Of a DNA stretch of 64,000 nt, positions 24,128-36,274 are shown one piece after another; position 1 is the first letter of the stretch, and every line of letters starts with the position of its first letter. Made by a program: the position numbers and the translations under genes. The notes under the pieces were generated by a model. That model was not told the origin of the DNA and did not search any database. It worked only from the letters and a program-made list of their open reading frames with translations. The DNA comes from Suillus spraguei. Lineage: Eukaryota; Basidiomycota; Agaricomycetes; Boletales; Suillaceae. Where the stretch lies: assembly GCA_016800925.1 (NCBI GenBank), contig JABCPU010000081.1:62001-126000 (forward strand), read 5' to 3'.

Positions 24128-25495
24128 CCCCCTCTGACTTTCCTTGCCATTACTCCTTAAACCCTCTGGATAGTGGCACTCTTCCCGTTCATGCTTGAAC
24201 TTCCAGTCATGCTGGGCAGTTTTGACTTGGGCACACCAATAGTGGGTGATGGAAGTCTAGATGACAGTAGTGCTCCTCCTGTGGGATGGGGCAGCCCAGA
24301 AGCCATGCATACAGTTGCAAAGCACAATGGTGGGCAGGGACTCTTTGATACAGCAGCAATATTAGATATGGTTGGTATCTTTACTGATGACATGGTGGGC
24401 TTCAGTACGCTAGATGGTTTTATGGCCTGTGCAGGTTGGGAGGGCATGTACATCTCAAGGTGTGAATGGGGAGGCTCAGTAGCTTTTATCCACAGACTGA
24501 GGATGCTCGTTTGTCCTAGCATAGGCCGCATGCCCTGTTCATGCTTGCAAACTAAGGCCAGCAGGCATCAACCTGGGAGGAGGGCGGCGGACACCCATTA
24601 ATATTGGTTTGTAGATCAGCGTGGGTAGTACAGTCAGTGCCACTTCCTCCTCAGCACTGCTTCCAGCAGACGACGAGCCCGCACTAGACACGGAAGTTGT
24701 CCTGTCATGTGCTCTGGGCCACTTCATAATGCACAGTGCTTGCACAGGGGCAGCAGGAACTGGTGCAACAAATGCCAGCAAAACCCTCAGTGGTGTCGCT
24801 GTTTGCAATACAGGAGAAAGGATCGGGGATAAATGTGCAAATGCCTTCAGTGACTCAGAAACTTCACGCTCAGTTGCAGCAACCACAGCTGGCAGGGGGC
24901 AGGGCAACCACAATTTCATTCCCAGAGAGGCTGCTTTATCTTGTTGTCAATCTCACAGTTGCAGGGGAGCTGATACAATAGCATGAAAAACAGGAAAAAA
25001 AATAAAGACATGAACGTACCATTCACAGCAACAATGGAAGGTGATGGCTGTGGTTTTGGACTGGACCCCTAGCAGCACATTTTTATCTGTGAAGCTGATG
25101 GCATTGATCATGGAAGCTAGTGGTACCAATGTAGCATGATTTGCACGGACCGCTGTCACTGGTGAGGACTAACATTCCACTCCAGAATTGGGAGAAGCTA
25201 GGGTGAGCTTTACTACTTTATGCAGTGTGGCATCTAGAGATATATCGGCGAGAGGAGTGCGCTGAACATGATAGTGTGGTGTAATTGGTGTTTCCATGGA
25301 ATGTGTAGCTAGGTTCAAACAGAAGCGATTCCAGGTGGGATGGGATGATGTAGAAACAGTTCTGTGTTATTGTGGTGGAGGTCAGTTTTTCCACTGTACA
25401 AGGCTATGGATTATGCAATATGCAATATGCAATATACATACGGAACATCATGCACGATTAAGTTTATTCTCCTGTGAACAAATACAAAATAAATA
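24128..25495. other. Region of weak overlapping ORFs, no recognised gene
   Basis: Medium ORFs lie on both strands (plus 24,173-24,601 and 24,621-24,986; minus 24,539-24,919 and 24,953-25,159). The minus pair could be joined by an intron (GTACGTTC donor near 25,020), giving a Ser/Pro/Ala-rich protein, but I see no domain. GCATGC-like and CAATATGCAATATG repeats occur near 25,410. It may be a remnant of another transposon. Confidence 0.3.
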
Positions 25496-26201
25496 CTATC
25501 GTTGGGCCAGAGTTGCAAAATGGTAGAGAGTTGCAAAACACCTCATAGCACAAAACACAACACATTCTAAACCTCCAACTCTTGGAAATGAGATCTTTTG
25601 TTATCGATCTATAGTACTGTATTTTTGTTTTAAAAAGAAAACACGATGAATGCCCTCGGCATCAAAATTATCCCCCCAAGCCACATGCTTTCATGTAAAA
25701 CAATCAAGGGAAGTGTAAACCCCAGCCAAAAAAAGTCTTCTTTTTTCCAGGAACCCTTTATACTAGTCCTCACCTCCTCCATATTTTTATAACATGATTA
25801 GACCAGAGTTGCTGTTGTTATCGACGATGTAATCACGACAGTCAGAGAATGCTCAAGCGTGACATTCGTGAGCGGAGTACTAATTCTTATTGTTCAACGC
25901 TACTGAGAATTTGGGTGTACTGAGCGTCAGATCATCGGAGTTCAAACGTGCAGCCGTAACAGAATGTAACACCTGCGCCAACACACCTGTGGGAAGCTTT
26001 GCAACTCTCTACTATTTCTAACATTTAGAGTCGGCATCCTTCTGGCAGTATCATTTTTGCATATTTATTTCTTCTGTGAACTGGAGCTCCATTCTGACAC
26101 ACGTAGTTACAGTTCCATATATTTTTCTCATCTTAATGTGTCGCAAAAAATGAGTTATGAAAATGAGGTCGTCAGATTTTGCAACTCTGGCCCAACGATA
26201 G
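25496..26201. mobile_element. 706-bp MITE with TA target duplication
   Basis: Perfect terminal inverted repeats start CTATCGTTGGGCCAGAGTTG at 25,496 and end with its reverse complement at 26,201, flanked by TA on both sides (25,494-25,495 and 26,202-26,203). The TA site fits the Tc1/mariner superfamily. There is no transposase inside. A second inverted pair, TAGAGAGTTGCAAA, lies at about 25,523 and near 26,005, just inside the ends. Confidence 0.87.
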
Positions 26202-26538
26202 TATACTCATAACTTTGTTATCTTTATCATGACGCATGCTCGCCGTGCTCGACGTCGTTCGAGCAGAAAATTGTCCCCTTCGAAAAAAGCAGCTCTGTGA
26301 CGAGCGCACACAACAAGGTATCTACAACTTGAAGCATGAAGTCTCACTGCAAACCACACAATAACATCTTTCCAAGGGCTTTGGCTTTTCCTCGATAGGA
26401 CTCCAGTGCTGGACTGACAAGAAACAGACAGCGAAGGGAGCAGAGACTCAAACTAAGCTTAGTGACTCAGATGTACTGTAGATATCGTATAAAATAATTA
26501 GAAATTAAATTGAAGCAGAGACAGCTGCATAAATCGAC

Positions 26539-26590
26539 GATTCAGAATCGAGTGAATCGACTCCAGAGCCGATTCACTCGATTCCGAATC
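26539..26590. repeat. Long hairpin (21-bp arms)
   Basis: Arm 26,539-26,559 (GATTCAGAATCGAGTGAATC) and arm 26,570-26,590 are reverse complements with one mismatch, separated by about 10 bp. More GAATCG units follow up to 26,640. It lies between the MITE and the next TIR element. Confidence 0.8.
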
Positions 26591-26646
26591 GGCCCTCGAA
26601 ATCGGTTGCCGAATTACACGACTGAATCGTCGTCTGAATCGTCAAC

Positions 26647-27770
26647 CCCAGTGAAAACCCAGAATGGCTGAGATTGTGCGAGGTTGTGCGTGAACTTGAG
26701 AAGCGTGTGAGATTGGCTGGCGAAGTTATTACTAATAATAGCACCAGTCTGAGATCGAATTATCTCTTCTTGTCGCCGCTGCATGTTGCATGTTGCATGC
26801 GGCAATAGTTTGAGATTGTGTGAGGCCATCTTCATTGTTGCACATCAGCTAACAACACTTCTTCAAAAGATCCTCCAGACGTACCACACACATATATATA
26901 TTGCGCCTTGTGTCGCTATACCCCAATACCCCTTTCTTCCTCCCCCACCATGGCGCCTCACCCGTGCAAGGACCGATCTCATTTATGAAGATTACCACCT
27001 TGTGAGTTATTGATTATATCTGTGAATATATGGTACGTTCACCTTATGCCACTTAACCGCTTTGTCCTCATCTTGATCGAACAGTGTGAAACTGGCGCTT
27101 GCAAGTGCCTCACTCATTTCAGACCGCACCCGCTCGAACTTTTTCTGGTATGCAACTTCCTCGTTTATTATACATATTTTCCATTAATCATCCTGCAGGA
27201 GCTTCCCCTAGATATACTACAGGTATGCCTCTTCTTTGCTCTGTTTTGTTTCACTGTGGGATTCGTCTAGTCAGCGCCATAATCGATCAAGCCTATCAGG
27301 CCCTCACGACAGATAAAAACATCGTCGTGATATGGACGGCCGCCAACACTCTGTCTCCCCATATCGTCTTCCATCGCAATTCCGATACAGTATTGGAAAC
27401 CATGCTGGCACTCTGCCGGGCCCCGTCAGGTAGCGTGCTCTCTCTGACTTTGTGACCTCACCATTTCTGATTTTGATCATCTACTGGGCCAAGTGCTACA
27501 GTGTCAACGGAAACGAGTGTGGGCTAGCATGGGCAACAGCAGCAGCAGTCGTATTTCATTGTAGCCATATGCCTGTAAACTACAGCAACCCAATATCAGC
27601 AGATCTGGTACAATCTAGGGGTAAAGTGAAATGTCGCATGCGCACAATCTGCGACAATGGTGCACAATCACACATTTGCACATGTGCATTTTTCTGCTGA
27701 GATTGTGTCGCTTAATGTAGACAATTTCACGCAACCTCAGCCATTCTCAGAACAGTGGGTTTTCACTGGG
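26647..27770. mobile_element. 1.1-kb TIR element, hAT-like ends
   Basis: Ends CCCAGTGAAAACCCA (26,647-26,661) and its exact reverse complement (27,756-27,770). The similarity continues inward (GAATGGCTGAG) after an 8-bp gap. Both ends are flanked by the direct repeat CGTCAAC (26,640-26,646 and 27,771-27,777), 7 bp, close to the 8 bp typical of hAT elements. No transposase inside. It contains possible exons of a host gene (next entry). Confidence 0.75.
26960..27430 (+). pseudogene. Possible F-box gene exons carried in TIR element
   Basis: Three stretches bounded by good splice signals: a frame ending ARTDLIYEDYHL (donor GTGAGT at about 27,001); 27,084-27,146 CETGACKCLTHF...LELFL (acceptor AACAG, donor GTATGC); and 27,199-27,222 ELPLDILQ (acceptor TGCAG, donor GTATGC). 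A later frame reads AYQALTTDKNIVVIWTAANT (from 27,286). 'LPLDILQ' and 'TAA' after a Trp resemble the F-box pattern of basidiomycete F-box proteins, but the last exon is out of frame and the middle of the domain is missing. Tentative. Confidence 0.28.
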
Positions 27771-28196
27771 CGTCAACTTTGACTGTCACTATCACATGCA
27801 TTATGAGCGAATCAACTGTACCACTATAATGGTGCCACTCAGGTGGACCCAGAAATTCGGACTTTCTCAAAGTTGCAACGTTGATACTTCCCAGGGCTAC
27901 AATATCAAACGACTATGCTGACGCACCGACTAGTTGTCAGGTCAAATCAAATCGAGTCAGTACTGACTAACTGACGCCTGACAACACTGAGATTCAGAAA
28001 CGACATGCCAGGAGCAAAAGCAAACCATCTCTTGCCACATTTTATCGAATCCTTGCACTCACGATGACTCGCATCGCAACTAGTATATCGTCATCACTTT
28101 TTCGAGTGAGGCTAACGTGGCTAACGTGCCCATTGCCATCGTGTTCGCTATCACATATATAATGGCACTGAGTATGATATGACTTTTCAGTAGGTT

Positions 28197-29650
28197 ATGT
28201 TCTCCACTGCATCCTTGTTGATACTACTGACTTTCTCAATCACGGCATCGCCCGTTGAAGTTCGCAATTCCCCCATCACGCTCCCCGTGACCAGGAGGTT
28301 AACATTCTCCAATGTTACTGACCTCTTACGGCACGATGAAGCTCGCCTGGCGGCTTTCAGTGGATACAGCACCCATGACCGGCGTGCTGATGTCCCTTTG
28401 TTAAACACGGATATGAACTACGTCGTATCACTTGCCATTGGCGCCAGGCAGTGTAAGTTTAATGTTGAGAAAACATGCGGTTGCTAATGTATTATTGAAG
28501 ACAACTTGATTGTCGACAGCGCTAGCGCGATCACATGGGTTGGTGCCAGCACTCCGTTCGAGAGTAGCACCGTCGGCGTCAACACCGGACAGCCTGTGGC
28601 GTGCGATTACGGTTATGGCTCCTTCAAAGGTATGACATACAACAATATCATAAGTTGAAAATACCTACGATTGGTATCTATAGGAACTTTATTCAAAGAT
28701 ACAATATATCTCACTGATGAGATCAACATCCCCCAGATGCAAATCGGTGTTGCTTATGAGTCGCAGGAAATCGTTTTTGACGGTATCCTTGGAATCGGGC
28801 CTTCAGCGGCGGGCCTCGGCGCAACACATTCACCAGAAGACGCGATCAAGACTGTCACTGACCGCCTGTTTGAGCAAGGCACCATTTCTCAGCCCGTTGT
28901 TGGTATCTTTTTCCGGCCCAGCGTTAGGGATGAAGTCACCCTTGGAGAGCTTTCCTTTGGTGAAGCCAACCCCTCCAGGCACAGCGGCGAGATTGGATAC
29001 ACGTAAGGCACCTCAGCTTCTGGATCAATCCAGACTGATGGTAATTGTTTTGTTTCAGTGATATCACCGCCATCCCCGGCTCATCGCGGTATTGGGGTAT
29101 GAATCAGAGGATCACCTACGGAAATACCCATATCTTGGACTACACCGCTGGCATCGTGGATTGTGGTTTCACCTTTCTTTACATTTCCTCCGGTGTGTAT
29201 TTAAAGTCCAGTGAGTAATAATGGTCTCATCAGCGTTCGATAGATGCCTATGAGAAGTACAAGGATTTAACCGGTGGTACTGTGAATCCGGCGAATGATC
29301 TTCTCCAGATTTCCCATGACCAGTATGCTGCCCTAAGTGACTTGAACTTCCATATTGGCGAGGTATGTCAATTCTGTCTCAACCCTTACGCCCCTTGTTC
29401 ACCATTTGCACAGAAGACCTACAGTCTCACCCGTAATGCGCAAATCTGGCCTCGTTTTCTCAACCACGTTATGATTGGCGATGCCGATGATATATTTCTC
29501 ATCGTTAGAAACATTGGAACACCCACTGGCGCAGGTGTTAACTTTGTTAATGGCTACGTATTCTTTCAGCGTTTCTACACTGTGTTCGATAGCGGCAGGC
29601 GCCGCGTCGGTTTTGCCTCACACATGTTCACTTCTTTCGCCAACTACTAA
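28197..29650 (+). CDS. Secreted A1-family aspartic protease, atypical active site
   Basis: Six exons fit exactly (28,197-28,452; 28,501-28,629; 28,684-29,002; 29,059-29,192; 29,244-29,362; 29,414-29,650), giving 397 aa. The start has a clear signal peptide (MFSTASLLILLTFSITASP). It looks like a fungal pepsin (polyporopepsin-like), normally a secreted acid endopeptidase with two catalytic Asp in DTG motifs. Here lobe 1 reads QYNLIVDSASAITWVGAS (DSA, no Gly) and lobe 2 reads TAGIVDCGFTFLYIS (DCG). Both Asp are kept but the following residues are not canonical. The flap region YGYGSFKG and C-terminal RRRVGFASH fit the fold. A TATATAATGG box lies about 45 bp upstream of the ATG. No partner genes nearby. 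The gene is intact; activity is uncertain. Confidence 0.88.
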
Positions 29651-30377
29651 TATGGAGCTGCCAAAGTATGCGAAGCATTGTTTTTCAGACGCAAAGCAGT
29701 ATGCGCATTTGAAGGTTATACGGACTCTTCACAAATAGGGTACTTAAGCTTCTGTACACCATGATTAGAATATAGCAATACAAGTGAGCGTAGCTCATTT
29801 TATAAGAGCGAATTCCATGCGAGTTTGCGTTTAGTACCATAGGATATTTCTTTTGTGCATCAACGCGCAGTATATTTGTAAGGCTCGGTGTGGAGGTATG
29901 CTTCACACCAGGGCATTTGTGCGCCCAGAGATGTATTGGGACACTGGGAGTCCCCTCAACTAGATAGAACTCTCCATAGGACATGAAATTGGAATAGGAG
30001 GGCCCCTGACTCCGTACCACCATGGGCAGAATTTCCCACACATGACAATGCAGGCAAGGCAGAGTGAAACAAAGCTCGCAGTGAACAACTGGGCCCAAAG
30101 TATGGCAGATGGACTGGTCTAGACTGATCAGTGACTAAGGGCGTATTTTTGATGGAATAGTATCAGGAGTTCCGGAAGTTGTGGTAAATGGTTGAAGAGA
30201 TGTACCAGATATGAGTCTCATAGAGGTCATCGATTGTGAGTGATGGTACTTTTGCGAATGAGAATTTAATTGACGATAGTGTTGCGTTGTCTTGTCACTC
30301 CAAAGCATTCAACGTTAACGACAAAGTGTGCAGCCATATATTAGAATGATTGTAGCATGTCAAAGCTACCATACGTG
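29651..30377. other. Intergenic region downstream of protease
   Basis: Short antisense ORFs only; nothing recognisable. The duplicated NLR/NADAR unit starts at its right end. Confidence 0.5.
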
Positions 30378-30925
30378 ACATGTGCATGAACGTGTGAATA
30401 TCAGGTCAGAAGGTGGTATCAGAGGGCGATTATTATAAAAAAAAGCTCGTACCTAAATTTTAATCGAAACCTGCAGTATCTGATCGAGAACCCGATATAG
30501 CAACAACGTTCGTGGATAGTCACGGACTGACGGGAATGCATTTAGGTGAAAGACCTTTATGGTGAAAAAGTGGAGATAGGGAGTATAAGAGGTTGTGTTG
30601 CTTTCGAAAGGGTTGACGACGTTGATGATGCGTTTTGTAACGGTGGATGCAACGAGGAGACGAGTGAATGATAATGAGGTCAGTATCAGACTGATGCTAA
30701 ATTTGCATCTAGTCTATGTAGTCATCAAACGGGAGTAGACGAGAACTTGAAGCAGCTGCACGAGTTAACGCCACCTTGTTATCACCGAACCCTACGGCAA
30801 GACCCCAGACAATGGTCAAACCCCAGATAAAACTTCAAGCATATATTGGTTCAGAATCATTGGACGATTAGTCTGCCGAATAGTGCAGCAAATATTTGCC
30901 TCGAGGCTTGTACTAATAATAACTC

Positions 30926-30933
30926 TATATAAG
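30926..30933 (+). promoter_or_regulatory. TATA box of NLR1
   Basis: TATATAAG about 50 bp before the ATG at 30,984, kept at the matching place of NLR2 (43,979-43,986) and, as TATATAAA, in the third copy (39,243). The conservation supports a real promoter. Confidence 0.6.
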
Positions 30934-30983
30934 CTAGTAGGTCCCTTCCTACTACTGATTCTGATCCTCACCCGCTATTCGCA

Positions 30984-33900
30984 ATGAAAAAAGGCAAATC
31001 ATCGACCCAGAGGGATTCCGCTCAAGACCCTCACGCGACTACTGAACCAACAGTTCCTGGAAGCTCGGTATGTGGCTTACGATGATCGCTCGGTTCACTC
31101 CACTCCAAATACTGACATTCATGCATCCCTTGTCTAGCACCGACCCCGTGGCAAAGTCCGTCGGTTTCTGGAAAAGGTTAAAGACAGTGCAAACAAGTTA
31201 AAGGGATCGGTGAGTCCACGAGTATGCGTAATAAGTGTCCTGGAATGCGACTAAGATTCACATAAGCGCTCGAAGGATTCCCTCGACCGCAGGCCTGTTC
31301 CCCCGAATCCAAATATCAATCATGAAAGTGCCCCAAATCTCACGGTACGTCGGCCTTTATACTTATCCTCCAGTCTCTGCGCTTTCTCTAATTTCTGGTG
31401 TTACGCAGGCTCAGACGGCCCCGTCCGCTGTGGGAGTGGAGGCTGTTCCATCAGTACTTCAGGATGTTCAAGAGGTTGCAAACCACATGCATTCACTTTC
31501 CGAACCTGCAACAGGCATAGTTTCTGATGTACAAGGCGCACAGCAGGGTCTCGACTCTCTTGACAACTTCCAGGATACATATCTCAAACCCCTCAAGATT
31601 TTCGACACTGTTATCGCAGAGATTGCGAACGTATGCAGGTCTTCCTCTCGATCAAAACCAAACTAACCTCGTTCCACAGGTGCATCCATATGCAAAGATG
31701 GCACTGGGCATATTGTCTTCTGCAGCCAAAGTACGTTTTCTCTTTCTCCCTATCTCCTGCTGTTGCTCAGCAATCATCTGTGCAGATTATCCTAGCTCAA
31801 GTGGTTCGCGATAAAGCGGTACTCGAACTTCTCAAGAAGATAGCTGAAGTATACCGTTTCATCACACAAGACGACATGCTTCCCCGAATCTCGTCGATGC
31901 GCGACATCCTTGCAAAGATTTCTGAGCAGACCCGTGAATGCGCCAATTTCATCAAAAAATATACTGAGACGAAGAACTTTGGTGAGTCTCAACAGACTGT
32001 TGCGTACTCTACCGTCTCAAGCTTCTATTTATCATCACAGGGACCAGACTCGTAAAGAATGTCGTCTCGGAAACAGATGATACGATCAAAAAGTACAATG
32101 ACGTGTTCGATGGACTCATGCAAAACTTCCGGGACCAGGTTGCTCGGGACGTTGTTATAGGCGTCCTCGACATAGCTACACACGTCCACGACATAGCTAC
32201 ACACGTCCGTGATACAGGTAAGGGTTCGGGCGTCCCTGTGGCTTGACATATACTCAAATCTTTTTAGAAGAGATATTGGTTCTTAACGGTATGACTCATG
32301 CACGAGGCGCGGGACTAGATACCACAAAAGAATGCCTTGAAGGGACGCGCATGGAAATCCTATCCGAGATCACAGACTGGGTCAACAACACCGGAGACAA
32401 CGTTCCACGGGTGCTGTGGCTATCTGGTCCTGCAGGCAAGGGCAAATCTGCCATCGCCCACACGATTGCTCAGTGGCGCAAAGATGTGGGAGGGCTCGGT
32501 TCATGTTACTGCTTTGACCGCCAGCGAGAAGCAGACCTTCTCCATAAAAAGATGTTCTCCACGATTGCGCGCGACTTGGCTAACCATAATCCGGAGATGA
32601 GGCGGGCGTTAGTAGATGCGCTTAAGACCGACGACGCGCTCAGCGACACGGATATCCTCCAGCAGTGGAAGAAACTTCTATTCGAGCCAATGAAGAAGTC
32701 GGCTGGGTCAAGTGAGGAACCCATCACGATCGTAATCGATGCATTGGACGAGAGCGGTGGAGCACAGACACGCAGAGACCTCCTCCGCATTCTAGCATCC
32801 AAGCATCCAAACCTCGCCGTTCCAAAAATTACGGACTTTCCAAGGAATCTTCGGTTCATCGTCACCTCTCGGCCACTTGATGACATCGAAAACGTGTTTG
32901 ACGGTGTTCAGCATATTCGACGAATCTCGATGGACGATATTCCACCAGCGTTCACAGAGCGCGACATCCGTAATTACGTATCCAAGGAGTTGGAAGGGTT
33001 AGGTTTTCAAGACAGAGAGTTTGGAGTCCTCGCTGAGAAAGCTGATGGACTTTTCGAGTGGGCGCGTCTCGCCTGCGGATACATCAACGAGTCACATGCT
33101 GGGCTATCCCGAATGGATTGTTACAACGCCGTGGTGTCGCGCGATCCTGCTGAGAGAAGAAACCTATTGCACAGCATGTATAACCTCATTTTAAAAGATA
33201 TCTTACCCAAGGATACTTCTCCGCAATCGCAGACACCGCGTTCGACCGCACTAGCGATAGCGAGGTTTCGGTCAGTGATGGGCCAGATATTAGGCACAGC
33301 CGAACCTCTTCCTTTAACATCCCTGAACTCTATGAGGCGCCATTTTCCAACGCGAGAGGACAATTTCGACGTGGGGCTCGTGGTCAAGAGCATGGGCTCC
33401 CTCCTCAGCGGCACCACCGGCACAGATTCCCCAATCCGACCCCTTCACGCGTCCTTCCATGATTTCTTGACCGACGAACTATCCAGCGGAGAGTTTTTCA
33501 TCGACCTGCAAAAGGCACAACACGACCTTGCATTCGCGTCACTTGGAGTGATGGAAGACGGCCTTCGCTTCAATATCTGTGATTTAAAATCGTCGTATCT
33601 GCCTAATAGCGAAGATCCCGGACTGCAAGAACGAGTCCAAAAATGCATCTCCCCACATCTATCATATTCCTCTCGCTTCTGGACGTCGCATGTACAAAAC
33701 ACAGTCTTCGACGAGGAGCTCGCAAAAGAAGTGAAATCGTTCTTCGACCACGAACGGGTGTTTTTCTGGCTCGAGTTACTCGCCTTGATCAATGCACTCA
33801 GCGGTGCAGTGGCTGCCCTTCCGCCTATTGCCCAATGGCTGAAGGTGAGCACACTGCTACTAGGTGGCAGATACAGTACTCACGGACAACTACAGGGTCA

Positions 33901-36274
33901 TTCCGAATTCAAAGATGTCTCATCGACTGTGATGGACGTACAGAGATTCATTCAAGTCTTCGGGGGCATGATTTTACACAGCACACCACATCTGTATGTC
34001 TCAGCACTCCCATTCTCGCCTTCCAACTGTCCGCTATCGAGAACGTTTTCTGCACGGTTTCCGAATACTCTTCATGTTGCATTCGGACGTGATGCAAACT
34101 GGCCGGTCGTTCAGACCGTGCTTAGGGGACACACTGATGCAGTTGAGTCAGTCTCGTTCTCCCCGGACGGCACTCGCATTGTCACTGGTTCCCGGGATAA
34201 GACTGTCCGGCTGTGGGATGCTGCGACGGGGCAGCCAGTCGGTGAGCCCTTGCAGGGGCACACTGGCCGTGTTTACTCGGTCTCGTTCTCGCCGGACGGC
34301 ACTCGCATCGTCACTGGTTCTCGGAATAAGACAGTTCGGCTGTGGGATGCTGCAACCGGGCAGCAAGTCGGTGAGCCCTTGCGGGGGCACACTGGTTCAG
34401 TTCGGTCGGTCTCATTCTCGCCGGATAGCACTCGCATCGTCACTGGTTCTTCAGATAAGACAGTTCGGCTGTGGGATGCTGCAACAGGGAAGCCAGTCGG
34501 TGAGCCCTCGCGGGGGCACACTGATGAAGTTTACTCGGTCTCGTTTTCGCCGGGCGGCACTCGTATCGTCACTGGTTCAAAGGATAAGACTGTTCGGTTG
34601 TGGGATGTTGTGACGGGACAGCAAGTCGGTGAGCCCTTGCGGGGGCACACTGCACATGTTTACTCGGTCTCGTTCTCGCCAGACGGCACTCGCATCGTCA
34701 GTGGTTCGGAGGACAAGACTGTTCGGCTGTGGGATGCTGCCACGGGGCAGTCAGTTGGTGAGCCCTTGCGAGGGCACACTGAAGAAGTTTTCTCGGTCTC
34801 GTTCTCGCCAGACGGCACTCGCATCATCACTGGTTCAGCGGATAGCACTGTTCGACTGTGGGATGCTGTTACCGGGCAGCCAGTCGGTGAGCCCTTGTGG
34901 GGGCACACTGATTCAGTTTTCTCCGTCTCATTCTCGCCGGACGGCACTCGCATCATCACTGGTTCATGTGATAAGACTGTTCGGTTGTGGGATGCTGTGA
35001 TGGGGCAGCCAGTCGGTGAGCCCTTGTGGGGGCACACGAGGTCAGTTTTGTCGGTCTCATTCTCGCCGGACGGTACTCGCATTGTCACTGGTTCTTTTGA
35101 TCAGACAGTTCGGCTGTGGGATGCTGCCACAGGGCAGCCAGTCGGTGAGCCCTTGCGGGGGCACACTGGAGCAGTTCGGTCGGTCTCTTTCTCGCTGGAC
35201 GGCACTCGCATCGTCACTTGTTCAGACGATAAGACAGCTCGGCTGTGGGATACCGCAACGGGGCAGCCAGTTGGTGAGCCCTTGCGAGGGCATACTGGAA
35301 AAATTTACTCGGTGTCATTCTCGCCGGACGGCACTCGTATCGTCACTGGTTCGGAGGATCAGACAGTTCGGTTGTGGGATGCTGCCACGGGGCAGCCAGT
35401 CGGTGAGCCCTTGCGGGGACACACTAGTTCAGTTCACTCGGTCTCTTTCTCGCCGGACGGCACTCGCATCATCACTGGTTCTATGGATAACACCACTCGG
35501 CTGTGGGATGCTGTGATGGGGCAGCCGGTCGGTGAGCCCTTGCGGGGGCACACGAATTCAGTTTTCTCTGTCTCATTCTCACCGGACGGCACTCGCATTG
35601 TCACTGGTTCGGCGGATCAGACAGTTCGGCTGTGGGATGCTGCCACAGGGCGGCCGGTCGGTGAGCCCTTGCGGGGGCACACTGCAGGAGTTTACTCGGT
35701 CTCGTTCTCACCAGACGGCACTCGCATCGTCACTGGTTCAAAGGATAAGACTATTCGGCTGTGGGATGTTGCGACGGGGCAGCTCGTCAGTGAGCCCTTG
35801 CGGGGGCACACTGAAGCAGTTAACTCAGTCTCATTCTCGCCGGACGGCACTCGCATTGTCACTGGTTCTTGGGATCACACTGTTCGACTGTGGGATGCAG
35901 CGATGAGCCAACCATCGCAGCAGTGTGCCGTCTCAGATTCTCCACCATTCACAGATGAACATCGTACCATGACATTGAACACTTGGAGCAACCACTTCGT
36001 TTCCTTCTCGTCCCACTCCATCCATGCGTTGTGCGACACTTCCCAGTTAATGGAGGGAGCATCCCAGGACGACCGCAGTTCAACACCCTGTTCTCTGGAT
36101 GTTGAAAGTGGATGGGTAGGACCCAAACATCGGCTGTTGTTTTGGGTACCACCCGCTTCTCGACACTTATTGTTGAGTCCTGGGTGTGTATCAGTGATAC
36201 CCAGAAGTCTCGAGGTTGATTTGAGCTGCATGGCACATGGGCAACACTGGCAAAGGTGCCGCCGAGAGGAGTGA
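30984..36274 (+). CDS. NLR1: Goodbye-like / NACHT / 14x WD40 receptor
   Basis: Eight exons (30,984-31,067; 31,138-31,209; 31,267-31,344; 31,409-31,630; 31,680-31,730; 31,786-31,981; 32,041-32,217; 32,268-36,274) sum to 1,628 aa without a break. Start [11 protein letters not shown], then a helical N-terminal domain like the fungal STAND 'Goodbye' type ([33 protein letters not shown], about residues 90-290). NACHT domain: Walker [13 protein letters not shown] near residue 346, Walker [13 protein letters not shown] near 450. A linker of about 400 aa follows. Fourteen 43-residue WD40 repeats (about 912-1506, DNA about 34,120-35,907) fit two seven-bladed propellers. A conserved C-terminal tail ([13 protein letters not shown]) ends it. 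Architecture matches HET-E/HNWD-like non-self receptors: ligand binding by WD40, ATP-driven oligomerisation, N-terminal signalling. NADAR1 lies convergent downstream. Confidence 0.94.
34118..35910 (+). repeat. WD40 repeat array of NLR1 (14 x 129 bp)
   Basis: Each unit encodes [20 protein letters not shown], then [18 protein letters not shown], then GEPLR. Units are nearly identical except at fixed variable positions: the residues after GHT, the one after V, and those around xDx (e.g. DAVE/RDK, AHVY/EDK, NSVF/ADQ). The homogeneity indicates gene conversion or unequal crossing-over between units. Confidence 0.93.

Noticed and set aside
34148..35516. Many 80-160 aa ORFs on both strands inside the WD40 arrays
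   Set aside because: They are alternate frames of the 129-bp repeats (e.g. MSPCGGTL repeats) and repeat with the same period; not genes.
34118..35910. Regularly spaced repeats as a CRISPR-like array
   Set aside because: Units are tandem 129-bp coding repeats without unique spacers, in a eukaryotic gene.
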